NCBI RefSeq assembly: GCF_003859805.1
Contig: NZ_RQZG01000014.1
Span: 1 to 64,000, forward strand
DNA length: 64,000 nucleotides
Source: Arachnia propionica
Lineage (GTDB): Bacteria; Actinomycetota; Actinomycetes; Propionibacteriales; Propionibacteriaceae
Reading direction: 5' to 3'
Below are positions 28,376-37,130 of this stretch, one piece after another (the first letter of the stretch is position 1; every line of letters begins with the position of its first letter). The notes below the pieces were generated by a model. That model was given only the letters and a program-made list of their open reading frames with translations. It had not been told where the DNA came from and searched no databases. The translations under genes were made by a program, and so were the position numbers.

Positions 28376-30705
28376 AGGCGCGGACGTGGTGGCCCCGTGT
28401 GCTCGGGGCGTGGCTCCTGATGGTCCCCGGGGTGCTGGCCTTCCAGCCGATCTTCGGGGGGTGGGCCGGTCATGTCCCGGCCCTGGTCGGGGTGACCACG
28501 GGAACCCTGCTGGCAGTGGTCGCGGTGGCCCTGCACTTCGGTCCTGCCCTGTGGGTGGGGGCCATCCTGCTGTGCTACCTGCTGCTGGGCGGGCCGATCG
28601 CGGCTCCCGAGACGGTGAGCGCGGGTTTCCTGCCCACGGTGGCCACGGTGCGACGACTGGTCGTCCTGATCTGGGAGAGCTGGTCGGAGATCCTCACCGT
28701 CGCCGTCCCCGCCGTGGACATCCCAGGGCCAGCGGCAGCTCCGCTGCTGCTCGGCATGGTCGCGGCGACGGCCTTCGTCGGGGTGGTGCTGCGGACCCGC
28801 TCGGTGGTCGCACCCCTGTTGATCCCGGTCAGCTGGCTGGGTGCGGGGATCGCCCTCGGCATCCACCACGTCCCGGATGCGTGGTGGCTCGGGATCGTCA
28901 CGGGGGCCGGGATGCTGGTGTGGACCACGGTCCACCGGCTGCAGCGACGGCGCGACGTCAACGCCCGCTTCCTGGTCCGTCGTGCCCGCGGGTTCTCCAG
29001 CACCGCCTGGAAGGCCTTCACCGCCGGCACGGTCATCGCCCTGGCCTGTGGGACGGCGCTCGGGGTCAACCTCGTCTCCGGGGCGCCGGGGCGACAGGTG
29101 CTGCGGGACCACGTGACGCCTCCCCTCAACCTGAGTGACTACCCCAGCCCGCTGACCAAGTTCCGCTTCTACGAGGTCAATCTCGAGGACGAGGTGTTGT
29201 TCACCGTGGATGCCCTGCCGCCCGGTGGTCGGCTGCGGCTGGCCGTGATGGACCACTGGGACGGCGTGGTGTTCAACGTCTCCCAGGACAGCAGACGCTA
29301 CCTCCGGGTCGGTCGTGAGATGCCGTGGCAGCCGGAGGGGGAGCTGGTGCAGGCGACGATCACCGCCGAGGGGTACTCCGATGTCTGGGTGCCGAGTTTC
29401 GGGGAGCCCTCCCGGGTGGAGTTCAGCGGTCCGCGCAGCCAGGCGGTGGCACGTTCGCTGCACCTGAACCAGGACACCGGGCAGCTGCTGACCAGCACCG
29501 GGATCGCCCCCGGCAACAGCATCCAGGTGGCCTCCACGAACCAGGCGCCGCTCAGCGCAGAGGCCCGGGGTGAACTCGCCGGGCGTGGGATCGGACCGGT
29601 GCCCCCGGGACGGTTCCCGCTCATCCCCGAGGTCCTCAGTGAGACCGGTCGGTCCTGGGCGGAATCGGGGAGGACCCCCTACGAGCAGCTGAGCCTGATC
29701 GAGGAGAAGCTGCGCACCGAGGGACGATTCTCCGACGGGAGGAACAACGACTCCCGTGCGGGTCACACCGCGGAGCGACTCGCCTTCATGTTCAACTCGG
29801 ACCAGTACGTCGGCGACGACGAGCAGTACGCCGTCGCGATGGCCCTGATGGCCTCCCAGCTCGGTATCCCGGTGCGGGTGGTGCTCGGCTTCTACCCGGA
29901 GCAGGCCCCGGCCCCGGGCCAGCCCTGGCAGGTGCTCGGGGCGCATGCCCACGTCTGGGTGGAGGCGAACATCGAGGGTGCGGGCTGGGTCAGCTTCGAC
30001 CCGACGCCACCTCGCGACCAGCTGCCGAACCCGGACAACACGGTGCCCAAGCCCCAGCCGAAACCGCGTGTCGAGTCCCCGCCCCTGCCTCCTGAGCGGT
30101 ACGAGGACGAGCAGGTCCAAACGGAGGAGGAGAACGTCGACCTCAAGGAACCCGAGGAGGAGCCCGGGGACCTCAGGCCGCTGCTCATCGCCATCGGGAT
30201 CGGGCTCGGCAGCGTCCTGCTGCTGTTGTCCCCCCTGCTGCTCGTCGCGGCGTGGAAGCTGCGACGGCGCCGACACCGGAGGAACCGGGGAACCACGGCC
30301 GACCAGATCGCCGGGGCTTGGGGGGAGGTCGTCGACCGTGCCCGCGACCTGGGCTTCACCACTCTGGTCGGCAGCACCCGTAGGGAGACGGCCGAGGAGT
30401 TGCAGCAGACCTATCCCGAGCTGGGGATCGAACCACTCGCCACCCGGATCGACTCCCAGGTCTTCGGCGCCGACGAGCCCTCCCGCAAGGCCCGTGACGA
30501 GTCATGGCAGGAGTCGGATCTGCTGCGCCGCTCGCTCTTGATGACCCGCCCTTGGTACGCTCGTGCAGTTGCACTCTTCTCCGTGAGGTCGCTGCGCCGA
30601 GGCAGGTCTGAGGCCGCCGAGGTTTCCTCCACACCGAAACGGGACCCGAGGGCACGCAGGGCCGAGGAGCAACCGGAGGCATCACGAGGAGCGAGGAGGA
30701 ACTGA
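28372..30705 (+). CDS. TgpA-like membrane protein with transglutaminase fold lacking the catalytic Cys
   Basis: The 777-residue protein follows the TgpA plan: about six N-terminal membrane helices (1-250), an outer region with a transglutaminase-like domain (about 430-550), another helix (LLIAIGIGLGSVLLLLSPLLL, about 600-625) and a cytosolic C-terminal tail. In active members the nucleophile lies in G-x-C-E-H/Q-F/Y-A; here the motif reads GDDEQYA, so Asp483 replaces Cys. The His (H527 in HAHVWVEA) and Asp (D543 in SFDPTP) remain. It is therefore probably an inactive enzyme reused for binding. GTG start overlaps the DUF58 stop. Confidence 0.88.
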   Translation: MKARTWWPRVLGAWLLMVPGVLAFQPIFGGWAGHVPALVGVTTGTLLAVVAVALHFGPALWVGAILLCYLLLGGPIAAPETVSAGFLPTVATVRRLVVLIWESWSEILTVAVPAVDIPGPAAAPLLLGMVAATAFVGVVLRTRSVVAPLLIPVSWLGAGIALGIHHVPDAWWLGIVTGAGMLVWTTVHRLQRRRDVNARFLVRRARGFSSTAWKAFTAGTVIALACGTALGVNLVSGAPGRQVLRDHVTPPLNLSDYPSPLTKFRFYEVNLEDEVLFTVDALPPGGRLRLAVMDHWDGVVFNVSQDSRRYLRVGREMPWQPEGELVQATITAEGYSDVWVPSFGEPSRVEFSGPRSQAVARSLHLNQDTGQLLTSTGIAPGNSIQVASTNQAPLSAEARGELAGRGIGPVPPGRFPLIPEVLSETGRSWAESGRTPYEQLSLIEEKLRTEGRFSDGRNNDSRAGHTAERLAFMFNSDQYVGDDEQYAVAMALMASQLGIPVRVVLGFYPEQAPAPGQPWQVLGAHAHVWVEANIEGAGWVSFDPTPPRDQLPNPDNTVPKPQPKPRVESPPLPPERYEDEQVQTEEENVDLKEPEEEPGDLRPLLIAIGIGLGSVLLLLSPLLLVAAWKLRRRRHRRNRGTTADQIAGAWGEVVDRARDLGFTTLVGSTRRETAEELQQTYPELGIEPLATRIDSQVFGADEPSRKARDESWQESDLLRRSLLMTRPWYARAVALFSVRSLRRGRSEAAEVSSTPKRDPRARRAEEQPEASRGARRN

Positions 30706-30708
30706 GCA

Positions 30709-31899
30709 GTGCCGACGCGGCGACAACTGGGTGATCGTGTGGTGATGATCCTCGACGGCCAACGTCGAGCCATCGCCCATGTGATCCAGTGGGCGCCGGC
30801 AGTACTGCTCATCGTCGCCGGGCTGGGCTTCAGCCTGCTCTCCGAAGGGGTCTTCGGCATCGTCGTCTCGGCCATCCTCGGCATGCTGGGGGTCGGCGGC
30901 CTGGTCTGGAGTGCTTGGTTGATGGTCACCCGGTCCGAGACCCTCGGCGCATCGACCCAGCGGTTCAACTACGTGCGGGAGAGCGACGCGGCACCGGCCG
31001 GTGCAGGACTGCTCGGCAAGATGGCGGTGGAGGGGGCACTGGAGGTGGCCACCTGTGGTCTGGCGGCGATCTCCTTCCTGGCGACGTATCGGGACGGGCA
31101 GCACTGGCTCGACCGGGTCTTCCACATCGTCGCCGTGCACCGGGAGGTGCTGCCGAGCGTCGCCACGGCGCCCGGCGTCCCCCAGGCCACACCTGGATCG
31201 GTGACCCCTCGGGCCAGGTGGAACCCGCCCCCGCCACCCGGCAGCCCGACATCGGGTGCCCAGCCCTTCCCGCCGTGTCCGCGTTCCGGTGTCCCGGCCG
31301 CGCAGCCTCCCAGTGCAGCGGTGCAGCAGGGCCCCCAGACCGAGGCCGTCTCGCAGAGCACCCCGGTGCGTCCCTTCGGTCAGGCGGCGTCGGCCCGGGG
31401 GGCGAACCCCTGGGCCGCCTCTCCCTCGGCCCCGGTGTTCCCGCCCCTCGGCTTCGCCTCCAGCCCGGCACCTGAACCGGAGGACGACCAGGCCCAGCAG
31501 GAGACCGTCATCATCCCCGGTGCCCGCCCGCACATGGAGGCGACGGTGATCGACACCAACCCGATGGTGCCGCGTCCCGACCCGGTGCTCGTGCTGGATG
31601 ACGGGCAACGCATCACGGTGGACGGGCCGCTGGTGCTGGGCCGCAACCCCGTCGCCCCACCCGCCCACACGGGTGCGCGACCCGTCAAGCTGATCGATGC
31701 GACGATGCGACTGTCCAAGACCCATCTGGTGGTGCTGGCCGGGCTCGACGGGGTGAGGGTGATCGACATCGGCGCCACGAACGGGGTGTTCTTGGAGAGC
31801 GACGGGGAACGCAGCCGTCTCGTCGTGCGTGAGCCGCACCGGCTCCTCCCGAATCAGCTCATCCACTTCGGGGGCCGGACCTTGAGGTTGGTCCAGTGA
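30709..31899 (+). CDS. RDD-like membrane protein with C-terminal FHA domain
   Basis: The 396-residue protein starts with a membrane domain (about 1-145) holding hydrophobic helices (AVLLIVAGLGFSLL, FGIVVSAILGMLGVGGLVW) that resembles RDD proteins, including GQHWLDRVF. A long Pro/Ala/Gln-rich linker (about 150-270) leads to an FHA domain (about 290-396) with the phosphothreonine-binding residues LGRNP, SKTH and IGATNGVF. FHA domains bind pThr peptides made by kinases such as the one encoded 1.7 kb downstream. GTG start with GGAGGA 8 nt ahead, 3 nt after the previous gene. The linker contains threonines that could be phosphorylated. Confidence 0.88.
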   Translation: MPTRRQLGDRVVMILDGQRRAIAHVIQWAPAVLLIVAGLGFSLLSEGVFGIVVSAILGMLGVGGLVWSAWLMVTRSETLGASTQRFNYVRESDAAPAGAGLLGKMAVEGALEVATCGLAAISFLATYRDGQHWLDRVFHIVAVHREVLPSVATAPGVPQATPGSVTPRARWNPPPPPGSPTSGAQPFPPCPRSGVPAAQPPSAAVQQGPQTEAVSQSTPVRPFGQAASARGANPWAASPSAPVFPPLGFASSPAPEPEDDQAQQETVIIPGARPHMEATVIDTNPMVPRPDPVLVLDDGQRITVDGPLVLGRNPVAPPAHTGARPVKLIDATMRLSKTHLVVLAGLDGVRVIDIGATNGVFLESDGERSRLVVREPHRLLPNQLIHFGGRTLRLVQ

Positions 31900-32672
31900 G
31901 GGCCCCCAGCATGGTCGTGCGCTGTGCCGCTGCCACCCACCAGGGTCTCGTCCGCTCCGTCAACGAGGACTCCTGGCTGACCCTGCCTCCGATCTTCCTC
32001 GTCGCGGACGGCATGGGAGGCCACGAGGCGGGGGAGTTGGCCTCGAGGAGCGTGGTCGACGTGTTCCGGGAGCTCGCCACCCACGAGTGGGTGGGCAGTG
32101 ACGACCTGATCACGACGATCAACCATGCGGCCGCCGAGGTCTCGCAGCTTCGATCCCACGGTCGGGCACCGGGATCGACGGTCAGCGGGGTGGCCCTGTC
32201 CAGACAGGGTGGGCAACCCTGTTGGCTGGTGTTCAACATCGGCGACTCCCGTACCCATCTGCTGCGTGACGGCGTGTTCACACAGGTCAGTGTCGACCAC
32301 TCCGCGGCGGCACAGTTCGTCGATGCGCCACGCAACATCATCACGCGGGCGCTGGGAGCCGGCATCGAACACCCCGAGGCCGACCAGTGGTTGATCCCGG
32401 CGCTGCCCGGGGACCTCATCGTGATCTGCTCGGACGGGCTGTCCAACGAGCTCAGCCCACAGGTGATCGCAGCCACCGCCGACCACACGGATGACCTCCA
32501 GGAAGCGGCGAATCGGCTGGTACAGTTCGCGCTCGACGCCGGTGGGCGGGACAATGTCACCGTGGTTCTTGTGCGTTGCGAGTTCACCGAGGCGGTCGAG
32601 GGTGTCACGATGGACGAGGACACCCTGCCGCCGCAGCTGGGCGACACCATCGAGGACTGGGAGGAACGATGA
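31896..32672 (+). CDS. PP2C family serine/threonine phosphatase
   Basis: This 258-residue cytosolic phosphatase has all metal-binding motifs of bacterial PP2C: VRSVNEDSW, LVADGMGGHEAGE, NIGDSRTHLLRDG, CSDGLSNEL and GGRDNVTVVLV. It should remove phosphate from the products of the adjacent kinase. No membrane helix is seen. GTG start overlaps the preceding stop by 4 nt (GTGA). The set PP2C, two FHA proteins and a kinase forms a complete write-read-erase module within the operon. Confidence 0.95.
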   Translation: MRAPSMVVRCAAATHQGLVRSVNEDSWLTLPPIFLVADGMGGHEAGELASRSVVDVFRELATHEWVGSDDLITTINHAAAEVSQLRSHGRAPGSTVSGVALSRQGGQPCWLVFNIGDSRTHLLRDGVFTQVSVDHSAAAQFVDAPRNIITRALGAGIEHPEADQWLIPALPGDLIVICSDGLSNELSPQVIAATADHTDDLQEAANRLVQFALDAGGRDNVTVVLVRCEFTEAVEGVTMDEDTLPPQLGDTIEDWEER

Positions 32673-33571
32673 TCTCGAGTCATGGCACACCCACCTGGTC
32701 GCCCGGTGCCCACATGGGGATCGTGTGGCCCCACGGGCTGGCCCTCGTGCTGAACGGTCTCACCCCGGAGGGCGCCGGTGAACTGTGGCACCGGGTCCAC
32801 GCCAGCGCGAAGCTGAGCGATTTCGTGCGCTCCCTGGCCGAGGTGGTCGGTACAGGCGTGCTCGAGCTGCCTGAATTCGCCGTGGCGATCAGCGAGGGGG
32901 ACAACTGGCATCTCGCGATCAGGGGACAGGTGCCGCTGGAGGCCCAGTTCGGCAGCACCTCGGAGGCGATGCAGTGCCACACGATCACCACCTGGACCGA
33001 GCGGACCGTGCTCTCCCCCAGCGCTCTCAGGATCGGTGAACCAGGAGGACCGATGGTGCCCGTGAGCGACGGCGTGGTGCTCGCAGGGTGTCTCGAGCTG
33101 GGCGCCTTCAAACCGTCGAGCACGGTGCTGGTCGAGGAGACCGGTGGCATCCCCCACGTGCCGGAGGACGAGCGCAGTGACGTGGACGTCGTCGTCTCCC
33201 CGCCCGCGACGGCTCCGACCCACGCCGAGGAACGCGCCCCCATCGGATGTCTCCGGATGCCCGGCGGCGAGCTGATCCCGCTGGGTGGTCCCGTCGTCAT
33301 CGGACGCCATCCCGGGGCGGGTGGTCTCAACCTCAGTGAACCGGCCAGGCTGGTCACCATCGGGGAGCCCCACATCTCGGCCAACCACCTGGCGTTGTTC
33401 GTCGAGGAGGGGCAGGCCTACGCCCGCGACCTCGGCAGCCGCAACGGCAGTGCACTTCGTCGTCGTGGTGGGGATCCGCTCCGGCTCCCGGAGCGTTCCA
33501 TCCCGCTGGAGGCCGGGGACGTGCTGGACCTGGGGCAGGGTGTGCTGATCCACTGCGACGGGTTGCCGTGA
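32669..33571 (+). CDS. FHA domain protein with unknown N-terminal domain
   Basis: The 300-residue protein has a C-terminal FHA domain (about 200-300) with VVIGRHPG, EPHISANHLALF and ARDLGSRNGSAL, which carry the conserved Arg, Ser-Asn-His and Asn-Gly of pThr recognition. The first 185 residues (ISSHGTPTWSPGAHMGIVWP...) form a domain I do not recognise, with no membrane helix, so unlike the other FHA protein it should be soluble. ATG overlaps the PP2C stop (ATGA), and its stop overlaps the kinase start. It probably reads a phosphorylated partner of the kinase. Confidence 0.9.
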   Translation: MISSHGTPTWSPGAHMGIVWPHGLALVLNGLTPEGAGELWHRVHASAKLSDFVRSLAEVVGTGVLELPEFAVAISEGDNWHLAIRGQVPLEAQFGSTSEAMQCHTITTWTERTVLSPSALRIGEPGGPMVPVSDGVVLAGCLELGAFKPSSTVLVEETGGIPHVPEDERSDVDVVVSPPATAPTHAEERAPIGCLRMPGGELIPLGGPVVIGRHPGAGGLNLSEPARLVTIGEPHISANHLALFVEEGQAYARDLGSRNGSALRRRGGDPLRLPERSIPLEAGDVLDLGQGVLIHCDGLP

Positions 33572-35133
33572 TGGGGCAGCGCACGCAACCCCCGGAGCTG
33601 CCGGGCTTCACCTACATCGGATGGATCGGTGGCGGTGGTTTCGCCGATGTCTTCCGGTACCGGGACTCGTTGGGCCGTGGTGTGGCGGTGAAGGTGCTTC
33701 ACCAGACGGTGGACGAGACGGCCTTCAACGCGTTCGCGGCCGAGGCCGTCCTCATGGCCCGGCTGTCGGGGCACCCCAACATCGTGACCATCCATTCCTC
33801 GGGGCTGTCCCCGGACGGTCGGCCCTTCCTCGTGATGGAGGAGTGCTCCTCCACGCACCTGGGGGCCAGGATCTCCAACCGGGTGCTGCCCCCCACCCAG
33901 GCGATCGAGTTCACGATCCAGCTGGCCGGTGCCGTCGAGACCGCCCATCTGCAGGGCATCCTCCACCGCGACATCAAACCCGCCAACATCCTGTTCACGG
34001 GGTTCCAGCGTCCGGCACTGACTGACTTCGGGATCTCGGCCTCACAGGACCAGCGGGCGCTGGCCAACGCCCTGAGCCCGTTGTGGGCCCCGATCGAGCA
34101 ACACCCGAACGCCGGGATGGAGCCCGGGCCGTGGAGCGACGTGTTCTCGCTGGCCGCCACCACCTGGGCGATGCTGGTGGGACGCAGTCCTCTGGCGGTG
34201 CCCGGGGCGGACAACAGCACCGCTGCGCTGAGGGAACGGGCCCGGAACTTTCACGCCCCGCGCACCGGCCGCAGCGATGTCCCCCAGACCCTGGAGAACG
34301 TGTTGGCAACGGCGATGGCGGGCAACCCGGCGCGCCGCTACTCCAGCGCGCAGGAGTTCGCGCGGGCCCTGCAGAGCGTCCAGACCCGGCACGGGCTGCC
34401 GATGACCCCGTTCGACGTCCTCGCCGAGTCGTTGGAGCAGGAGCCGCGACGACTGGATCAGGGCTTCGACCCGTCGTGGCCGAATGCGGACTCCAGCCAG
34501 ATGCTCACGGGGGGCTACACCTCCGGTCTGTCCTCCTATACCGGCGGCTACCTGTCCTACCAGGATCCCGCCAGCCTCGTCGACGACCCGACCCCGCCCT
34601 CGGTCTCGACCGGTGCCCCGGAGGCGGGCGTGCTCCTGCGCGGCTCGGGGTTCGCCGAGGCCGGGCCACGTGACGTCGGTACCCTGCCGGTGCCGGAACC
34701 CCAGCCGAGTCCACCGCCTGCCCCGGATCCTGATGCCAAGCGCGGCAAACGCACCCTGTTGATGGTGCTGGGAACACTGTTGCTGGTGGTCGGGGTGAGT
34801 GTCGGGGTGCTGTTCGCCAACGGCACCTTCGGTGGTGGGGCCACCCAGGTGCTGCCGACGGGGGAGGCCTCGCGGGTGCCCGGGGTGATCGACGTGGACT
34901 GGGCTGTCACGGGTGAGCAGGTGAAGTTCACCTGGACGAACCCGGACCCGCAGTCCGAGGACGTGTTCCTCGTCGAGATCATCGGTGCCCCTGCCAACGA
35001 GAACCGGGTCCGGGTCAGCAAGCCCGAGGTGATCGTGCCGGTCCAGGACGGTGAGACCTGCATCGACATCACCCTCAGGCGGCGAGCCCAGGGGCAGGTC
35101 TCGGATCCCGTGCGTGCCTGCGCCAAGAACTGA
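33568..35133 (+). CDS. Membrane Ser/Thr protein kinase with Fn3-like outer domain
   Basis: The 521-residue product has an N-terminal Hanks-type kinase: Gly loop GWIGGGGFADVF, VAVKVLH, HRDIKPANIL (D135) and TDFGISA. The activation segment is short and ends SPLWAPIEQ where PknB-type kinases have an SPEQ. A Pro-rich region (about 300-390) precedes one membrane helix (LLMVLGTLLLVVGVSVGVLF, about 394-415). The last 100 residues outside the cell look Fn3-like (VDWAVTGEQVKFTWTNPDP), not PASTA. Start is GTG 33568 overlapping the FHA stop, or ATG 33571. The outer domain might sense the operon's giant Fn3 protein. Confidence 0.93.
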   Translation: MMGQRTQPPELPGFTYIGWIGGGGFADVFRYRDSLGRGVAVKVLHQTVDETAFNAFAAEAVLMARLSGHPNIVTIHSSGLSPDGRPFLVMEECSSTHLGARISNRVLPPTQAIEFTIQLAGAVETAHLQGILHRDIKPANILFTGFQRPALTDFGISASQDQRALANALSPLWAPIEQHPNAGMEPGPWSDVFSLAATTWAMLVGRSPLAVPGADNSTAALRERARNFHAPRTGRSDVPQTLENVLATAMAGNPARRYSSAQEFARALQSVQTRHGLPMTPFDVLAESLEQEPRRLDQGFDPSWPNADSSQMLTGGYTSGLSSYTGGYLSYQDPASLVDDPTPPSVSTGAPEAGVLLRGSGFAEAGPRDVGTLPVPEPQPSPPPAPDPDAKRGKRTLLMVLGTLLLVVGVSVGVLFANGTFGGGATQVLPTGEASRVPGVIDVDWAVTGEQVKFTWTNPDPQSEDVFLVEIIGAPANENRVRVSKPEVIVPVQDGETCIDITLRRRAQGQVSDPVRACAKN

Positions 35134-35140
35134 ACCACCG

Positions 35141-35950
35141 ATGTCCCTGGTACCCGACCCGCAGCACCCGGGGGCCTTCCGTGTCCTGTTCGGGCAGGCC
35201 TCGCAGTCATGGGTGGACCCGAGCCGCCCCGACCTGCTGCTGTTCGAGTACGTCAACCACATCGCCCTGCTCTTCGAGCACGGACTGGCCGACACCGATC
35301 CGGGGACCCGACTCAGGGTCGTCCACGTCGGGGGAGCGGGGATGAGCATCCCCCGGTGGGTTGCGTGGCGACGCCCGGGGACGGCCCAGATCGTGTGCGA
35401 GCCGGATGCCGACCTCACCGCGGAGGTCCGTCGGAAGCTCCCGTTGCCGCCGCGCAGCGGGATCAAGGTGCGCGACCAGGACGGGCGCAGTGCGACCGTC
35501 CTGATGCCTGCGGACTACGCCGACCTGGTCGTGGTGGACGCGTTCGCCGGGGACCGGGTCCCGGGGGAACTGGTGAGCACGGGTTTCCTCGATGAGCTGG
35601 TGCGGATCGGGCGTGGTCGCAGGATGGTGGTGTTCAACGTCACGGATCTGTCTCCCTTCACCTGGACCAGACGTGTGGTTGCGGGCATGGTGGGGCGGTG
35701 GCGGCACCTGCTCGTCGGGGCCGAGCCCGCGGTGCTCAAGGGGCGAAGGTTCGGGAATCTGCTGCTGGCGGCGAGCGCGCACCGGCTGGACCTGGCCGCT
35801 CTGGTCCGAGACACCCGGAAGCAGCCCTGTCCCTACCGGTGGTTGACGGATCGGGAACTGGCCGGCTGGGTGGGTGGGGCGGTGCCGTTCACCGACGAGG
35901 ACACCGCCGACTCGCCGCCGCCCTCGGGCAGCAAACTGTGGTTCGCATGA
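35141..35950 (+). CDS. Spermidine-synthase-like (Rossmann methyltransferase fold) protein
   Basis: The 269-residue protein matches the fold of spermidine synthases and related SAM-type enzymes: LRVVHVGGAGMSIPRW (nucleotide loop), QIVCEPDADL (acidic end of beta2), DYADLVVVDAFAGDRVPGEL and the long segment MVVFNVTDLSP. The catalytic Asp-Asp pattern of true polyamine synthases is not clear, and no N-terminal substrate domain of full length is present, so the reaction is unknown. ATG at 35141 is 7 nt after the kinase stop. Similar short proteins occur widely in actinobacteria. It may modify an operon product. Confidence 0.78.
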   Translation: MSLVPDPQHPGAFRVLFGQASQSWVDPSRPDLLLFEYVNHIALLFEHGLADTDPGTRLRVVHVGGAGMSIPRWVAWRRPGTAQIVCEPDADLTAEVRRKLPLPPRSGIKVRDQDGRSATVLMPADYADLVVVDAFAGDRVPGELVSTGFLDELVRIGRGRRMVVFNVTDLSPFTWTRRVVAGMVGRWRHLLVGAEPAVLKGRRFGNLLLAASAHRLDLAALVRDTRKQPCPYRWLTDRELAGWVGGAVPFTDEDTADSPPPSGSKLWFA

Positions 35951-36594
35951 TGGGAGAATTGGCAGCTGTGACCAGACGATCGCGTTTCCCCGTCACCCTC
36001 GTGGTGGGTGTCCTGCTCCTGGCCGCGGTGCTGGCCGGGGGCGGGGTCGTGGCCTGGCAGGTCTGGGGAACGGCCGCTCTGGGGAGGGAGCACGCCGCCC
36101 GGGAGGTCGCGGCGTTGCGGGAGCGCTGGGCGGCAGGGCAGACGGTTCCGGTGCAGGGTGAGGCCGCGTGGATCATGCGCATCCCGGCGCTGGAGGACCG
36201 GGTGGAGTGGCCCGTCCGGGCCGGGGTGGCCGATGAGCAGCTGACCGATGGGCTCGGCTGGTATCCCGGGAGCGCCAGACCGGGGGAGATCGGCAATTTC
36301 GCCGTCGCAGGGCGCTGGCTGACCTCGGGGGAGCCGCTGCGGGGATGGTTCGAGCTCCCGCCGGGAACCACGGTCCAGGTGGAGACCGCCACCGAGATCG
36401 TCACCTACGAGCTGATCTCGGCCCCCGGCGGTCTGACCGTGGGTCGTGATGAGCAGTGGGTGCTGGACCCGGTGCCCGGACGCGACGAGGTGCCGTCCCA
36501 GGCCCTGCTGACGGTGACCACGCATGAGGATCTCCTCCCCGGCCCCGATGTCTCGGTGGCCTTCGGGAGGCTCACTGACAAGGAGCTGAAATGA
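35947..36594 (+). CDS. Sortase-like membrane protein lacking catalytic His, Cys and Arg
   Basis: The 215-residue protein has one N-terminal membrane anchor (FPVTLVVGVLLLAAVLAGGGVV) and a class E/D-like sortase fold: WIMRIPALEDRVEWPV, GLGWYPGSARPGEIGNFAVAG, and ALLTVTTHEDL. In active sortases the last two motifs read AGHR and TLTTC; here they read AGRW (R123 for His) and TVTTH (H193 for Cys), and the later Arg is not evident. It is therefore probably not a transpeptidase. ATG at 35947 overlaps the preceding stop (ATGA); GTG at 35968 is an alternative. It may bind the giant surface protein as a scaffold. Confidence 0.82.
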   Translation: MMGELAAVTRRSRFPVTLVVGVLLLAAVLAGGGVVAWQVWGTAALGREHAAREVAALRERWAAGQTVPVQGEAAWIMRIPALEDRVEWPVRAGVADEQLTDGLGWYPGSARPGEIGNFAVAGRWLTSGEPLRGWFELPPGTTVQVETATEIVTYELISAPGGLTVGRDEQWVLDPVPGRDEVPSQALLTVTTHEDLLPGPDVSVAFGRLTDKELK

Positions 36595-37130
36595 ATGATC
36601 GGCAGAGTCTCGTCCAGGCCGTGAAGGACCTGGCGGTGGTGCGTGGGCGTGTGACGCTCGCCTCCGGCAAGGAGGCCGACCACTACGTCGACATGCGGCG
36701 GGTGACCCTCGACGGGGCGGCGGCGCCGGTGCTGGGTCGGGTCATGAACGAGCTGGTCGCGGACCTCGACTTCGACGCCGTGGGTGGCCTGACCCTGGGG
36801 GCGGACCCGGTGGCGACCGCGATGCTCCACGCCCGGGCCGCGGCTGGAGGTCGGCTCGATGCGTTCGTGGTGCGCAAAGAGTCCAAGGCCCATGGGATGC
36901 AGCGGCTGATCGAAGGCACCGAGGTCGCCGGTCGCCGGGTGCTGGTGGTGGAGGACACCTCCACCACCGGTGGTTCCGCCCTGACCGCCGTCCGCGCGGT
37001 GCAGGAGGCAGGAGCTGAGGTCGTCGCCGTCGCGGTGGTGGTCGATCGTGCGACGGGGGCTGCCGAGAAGGTGGCGGAGGCCGGCCTGGAGTACCGGTAC
37101 GCCCTCGGCCTGGCCGATCTCGGCCTGTGA
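36591..37130 (+). CDS. pyrE: Orotate phosphoribosyltransferase
   Basis: PyrE converts orotate and PRPP to OMP in pyrimidine synthesis. The 179-residue product has the family start LVQAVKDLAVVRGRVTLASG, the loop FVVRKESKAHGMQRLIEG and the PRPP-binding motif RVLVVEDTSTTGGSAL. ATG overlaps the sortase-like stop by 4 nt, and its stop overlaps the next start, so a nucleotide gene is tightly locked into the tail of the surface operon. No other pyr genes are in the window. Confidence 0.93.
   Translation: MNDRQSLVQAVKDLAVVRGRVTLASGKEADHYVDMRRVTLDGAAAPVLGRVMNELVADLDFDAVGGLTLGADPVATAMLHARAAAGGRLDAFVVRKESKAHGMQRLIEGTEVAGRRVLVVEDTSTTGGSALTAVRAVQEAGAEVVAVAVVVDRATGAAEKVAEAGLEYRYALGLADLGL

Noticed and set aside
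28372-30705. Active transglutaminase
   Set aside because: The nucleophilic Cys position is Asp (GDDEQYA), so activity should not be claimed.
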